DNA from: Holacanthus passer
Taxonomy: Eukaryota > Chordata > Actinopteri > Pomacanthidae
Length of the DNA: 64,000 nucleotides
NCBI GenBank assembly: GCA_025331565.1
Contig: JAFREQ010000043.1
Span: 3,357,001-3,421,000, forward strand
Direction of reading: 5' to 3'
In this document: positions 62,210-64,000 of the stretch, in pieces
Numbering within the stretch: position 1 is the stretch's first letter
Layout of the letters: every line of letters starts with the position of its first letter
The notes under the pieces: generated by a model
Seen by the model: the letters and a program-made list of their open reading frames with translations, nothing else
Told to the model about the DNA's origin: nothing
Database searches by the model: none
Made by a program: the position numbers and the translations under genes

Positions 62210-63072
62210 CTGTCTCAGTGAATATTGTGAAAGATACAATCCTGCTGCAGCCCGAAGCACACAACAAAATGACACACACACAGTGACCGAGGGGTGTATA
62301 AAGAGGTCACAAGACGTAGATGGTGTGTTTCCGACCGATGCAGCGTTCCCTTCCGAGGTTGAGGCTCGGATGTGGAGATGCGAATCATACTGTGCTGCCT
62401 CAGCTGTCAGATGCCACACTCTTCAATATTAGATGAGCAGGTTCAAATATTTATGGTGACGCCACTTAGCTGAGGGTTAGCAAGAGAGGCAACCCCGAGC
62501 TAACGTGCATTTGTGCAGCGATGCTGTCTGCCCCACGTGTCCTCTAGCTGAACGTCTTGGGGCGACATGTCGAAGGAGACTGGAGTTGCTGTTTCTAGGC
62601 AACCAAGTAGTCGGCGGCAAGCGGATCCCACTGTTGCTGCAGTCACACACATACACACACATTTGCAGGGAGAGCCACACCTAGCTGTGTCTGTAAAAGT
62701 CCAAGTCCCTGCAGTGGCAGCACCAGCAGCATATAGAGCAGACAGTGAGGAGGACTGCAGCATTCCTCTTATTCAGCAAGAAGTGGAGTAGTGTTAGAGG
62801 CGGAGTAGTGATGGATGTGTAAATGTGAGATCATCTCTTAGTGTTCAATGACATTAAGAAACCTGCACATGAATAAAGGTTACAAGGAGGTTGTAATGAA
62901 ACAATTCGCTCTTTTGCATCCTCATTCTGCCCAGTGTCTCATTGTCTCAAATCCTTTCTTGTCTCTTTCTTCAGGAGAGCTGTAGAAAGTGCCACGTCCA
63001 GTGGAAGCAGCACGTGGGGAAGACGTGCGAGCAGGTCCTCGAGAGGGACGAGATCCGCATGAGGGTGCTCTT
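49098..63072 (+). CDS. rnf216: RNF216 (TRIAD3), RING-between-RING E3 ligase, 5' part, 13 coding exons
   Basis: RNF216 is an RBR ubiquitin ligase of the cytoplasm. Exons are 49098-49164, 50586-50716, 50889-52208, 52354-52430, 53811-53919, 54291-54452, 54545-54656, 54971-55104, 55939-55989, 56551-56688, 57326-57474, 57991-58069 and 62975-63072. They encode 875 residues, then the gene runs out of the window. The N-terminus MADGGSDDDVIHLASFNVHR resembles human MEEGNNNEEVIHL. Acidic hydrophobic motifs LITISDDSDEE and DDISILE follow. Exon 3 of the coding set (residues 67-506) is low complexity, rich in Ser, Thr, Gln and Pro. RING1 begins at about residue 722 (IECGCCYGEFAFEKMTQCSD, HLFCKECL). The in-between domain is at about 768-865 (CPFCNFPALLDKD, ESCRKCHVQWKQH). 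RING2 with its catalytic cysteine lies beyond 64000. From memory human RING1 starts near residue 510, so this N-terminus is clearly longer. Confidence 0.96.
49404..49572. mobile_element. Short palindromic MITE in RNF216 intron
   Basis: The left end AACCCTGATTCCAAAAAAGT continues TGCAACACTGTG. The reverse complement of the right end reads CAACCACAGTTCCAAAAAAG then TTGGGACACTGTG. The ends match over about 30 bases and flank about 110 bp of AT-rich filler without coding capacity. I recognise the TTCCAAAAAAGTTG end as frequent in fish genomes. Confidence 0.75.
50338..50432 (+). repeat. Possible SINE-tail fragment
   Basis: TGGATGGGTCAAATGCAGAG followed by GACCAAACACGAG resembles the tail often seen in teleost SINE-like elements (GGGTTAAATGCAGAGGAC). 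Only this part is recognisable. Confidence 0.4.
59128..59420 (+). repeat. Family A repeat, copy 3
   Basis: It shares ordered motifs with the copy at 3232-3549: GAATTTGCTTCCTTTCTTTG-like segment, GGTTGGGCAAAACAAGCAGT, TTTGGCTCTGGGAGATTGTG, and the end TTCTCAGTTGAATTGCAACC. Confidence 0.6.
60475..60615. promoter_or_regulatory. GC-rich intronic patch with inverted CCAAT and ETS-like motif
   Basis: Within an AT-rich intron this block is rich in G+C and CpG (GTGTGGCCGGCCCCTTGG, CCCGCCCGCCTTC, CACCGCCGCC). It has ACTTCCG (ETS-like) at about 60552, a CCCGCCC GC-box-like motif at about 60563, and CATTGGAT, an inverted CCAAT box, at about 60592. It is either an internal promoter, an enhancer or a chance GC patch. 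Confidence 0.35.
61104..61138. repeat. (AC)17 microsatellite
   Basis: An uninterrupted AC run in RNF216 intron 13. Confidence 0.95.
61533..61603 (+). promoter_or_regulatory. GC box, CRE and TATA-like array in RNF216 intron 13
   Basis: In order on the plus strand: GGGGCGGGG at 61533-61541, GACGTCAC at 61569-61576, TGTATTTTTAG (AT-rich, MEF2-like) at 61581-61591, and TATAAG at 61598-61603. The order and the roughly 20-30-base spacing are those of a TATA promoter. No recognisable exon follows, so function is unproven. Confidence 0.4.
61709..61723 (+). promoter_or_regulatory. CTCF-like core motif
   Basis: ACCACTAGGGGGTGA matches the CCACTAGGKGG core of the CTCF consensus and lies about 105 bases after the TATA-like motif. 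Binding is inferred from the sequence only. Confidence 0.35.
62167..62208. repeat. (CA)21 microsatellite
   Basis: An uninterrupted CA run in RNF216 intron 13. Confidence 0.95.
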
Positions 63073-64000
63073 GTAAGTGGTCCCGCAGACACAAACAGGA
63101 CTCTGCCAGATGCCTTTATCAAGACACATGTAATCTGCAGAGGACAGATTAATCTCCCTTATACAGATTTTTATGTCCTTTGATATGAAGCGTTGTGGTT
63201 ATTTTAGGGTGCTGGGAATCTTAATAAACCCTAAAACATAACACATATTATAAATTACACCAACCAGCCTGCACATCTTTCCCTGACTTTCAAGGCCTTT
63301 TGACTCTTGGAGGGCATCTCTGTTTTGTTGCTGTCCCCTCTGCTCCTCCTCACCCAAAGAGGATGCTGGGTAAACAGCTCAGTTTCCCGGACAACACTCC
63401 AGGAAGCAGAGAGGCCGGCTGCTTCCTGCGGCCCAGTCAGCCCACAGGCAGTACTTCCTGTTTTGAGATGCTCACAGATCTTCTTACTTCCTAGTGCTGA
63501 AAGAGACAGGAAGTGGCCTGGTAAAAAGATCAGTGGAGCAGGTCTGAGTAGCACTGACCTGATGATTTTAACAGCACATAACAGCAACATTCGTCCCCTC
63601 CAGATTTTGGGGTTTGGTCCCCGGTACAAACACACTGACTCCAAACTACAAATTCTTTTTATGGACAGTGTTTTGATCCGAGTCGGATCCTCTCAAGGTC
63701 ACAATGTTTTAAAATGGTTGCATCACCCACATGCGTACGTATATATACCATCCAACCAGTCCAGGGTGACAAACATCTCAAAAAGATTAACAATCCTAGT
63801 AATATACAACAAAAGCTCAATCACAAGTACATCAATCTCAAAGGGTGGGGAGTACAGAGACGATCATACATCAAATATGTCAAACATATCTCACAAGCAC
63901 AGATGTCAGCTACATGAAAGGAAACATTATTTTTTACTCGCCCAAAAAAACCCCAGAAATATTAATTGGAAAATCTAATCTACTCATATTTTTCTGTTAA
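63073..64000 (+). other. Start of RNF216 intron 14
   Basis: After the donor TT|GTAAGT at 63072/63073 no sequence resembling the next RNF216 segment (RKCHKCGTGLIKSEGCNR in human) appears. The long open frame at 63307-63978 shows no protein features and is intronic. Confidence 0.7.

Larger units (their letters stand above)
58070..62974 (+). other. RNF216 intron 13, 4.9 kb, with promoter-like patches
   Basis: The intron separates the two halves of the in-between-RING region. It contains CA runs (58805-58829, 58979-59008, 61104-61138, 62167-62208), a family A repeat (59128-59420), a GC-rich patch with CCAAT and ETS-like motifs (60475-60615), and a GC-box/CRE/TATA-like array (61533-61603). No coding exon of another gene is recognisable. 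Confidence 0.65.

Noticed and set aside
63307..63978. 223-codon plus-strand open frame after RNF216 exon 14
   Set aside because: It lies in RNF216 intron 14, starts in a different frame from the preceding exon, and shows no family resemblance or splice-supported continuation.

Overview
The window is nuclear DNA of a ray-finned fish, most likely a spiny-rayed teleost. The evidence is split vertebrate genes with GT-AG introns, proteins close to human orthologues, very abundant (CA/TG)n microsatellites, and several repeat families I recognise as typical of teleosts. I cannot name the species. There is no operon, phage or CRISPR structure.

Layout from left to right. (1) 1-2451, plus strand: the C-terminal nine coding exons of AP5Z1. 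(2) 4901-11962, minus strand: a complete seven-exon MMD2, tail to tail with AP5Z1. (3) About 5 kb of repeat-rich spacer. (4) 17468-22677, plus strand: a complete twelve-exon WIPI2. (5) 25253-25325, minus strand: a lone tRNA-Val(CAC). (6) 25559-30460, minus strand: a heavily decayed sarcomeric myosin heavy chain, best identified as MYH16. Its fragments are still in N-to-C order but are broken by stop codons and frameshifts. (7) 32341-46202, plus strand: a complete eighteen-exon SMURF1. (8) 49098-63072, plus strand: RNF216 (TRIAD3), cut by the window end in intron 14, so RING2 and the C-terminus are not present.

The genes are functionally unrelated housekeeping or regulatory genes: AP-5 endosomal adaptor, PAQR-family membrane protein, autophagy PROPPIN, and two E3 ubiquitin ligases. 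What links them is old linkage. As I recall the human map, AP5Z1, MMD2, WIPI2 and RNF216 lie at 7p22 while SMURF1 and MYH16 lie at 7q22, so this fish segment joins two blocks that are apart in human.

The most interesting observations are the dead MYH16 next to SMURF1; (TG)n tracts directly abutting splice acceptors of SMURF1 and RNF216; a GC-box/CRE/TATA-like array in RNF216 intron 13; lineage-looking low-complexity expansions in SMURF1 (poly-Gly) and RNF216 (440-residue exon); and several hairpin-type non-autonomous transposons. I found no convincing new multi-gene system. Exon coordinates were read by eye from splice consensus and phase. Every intact gene below keeps a continuous reading phase across all listed exons.
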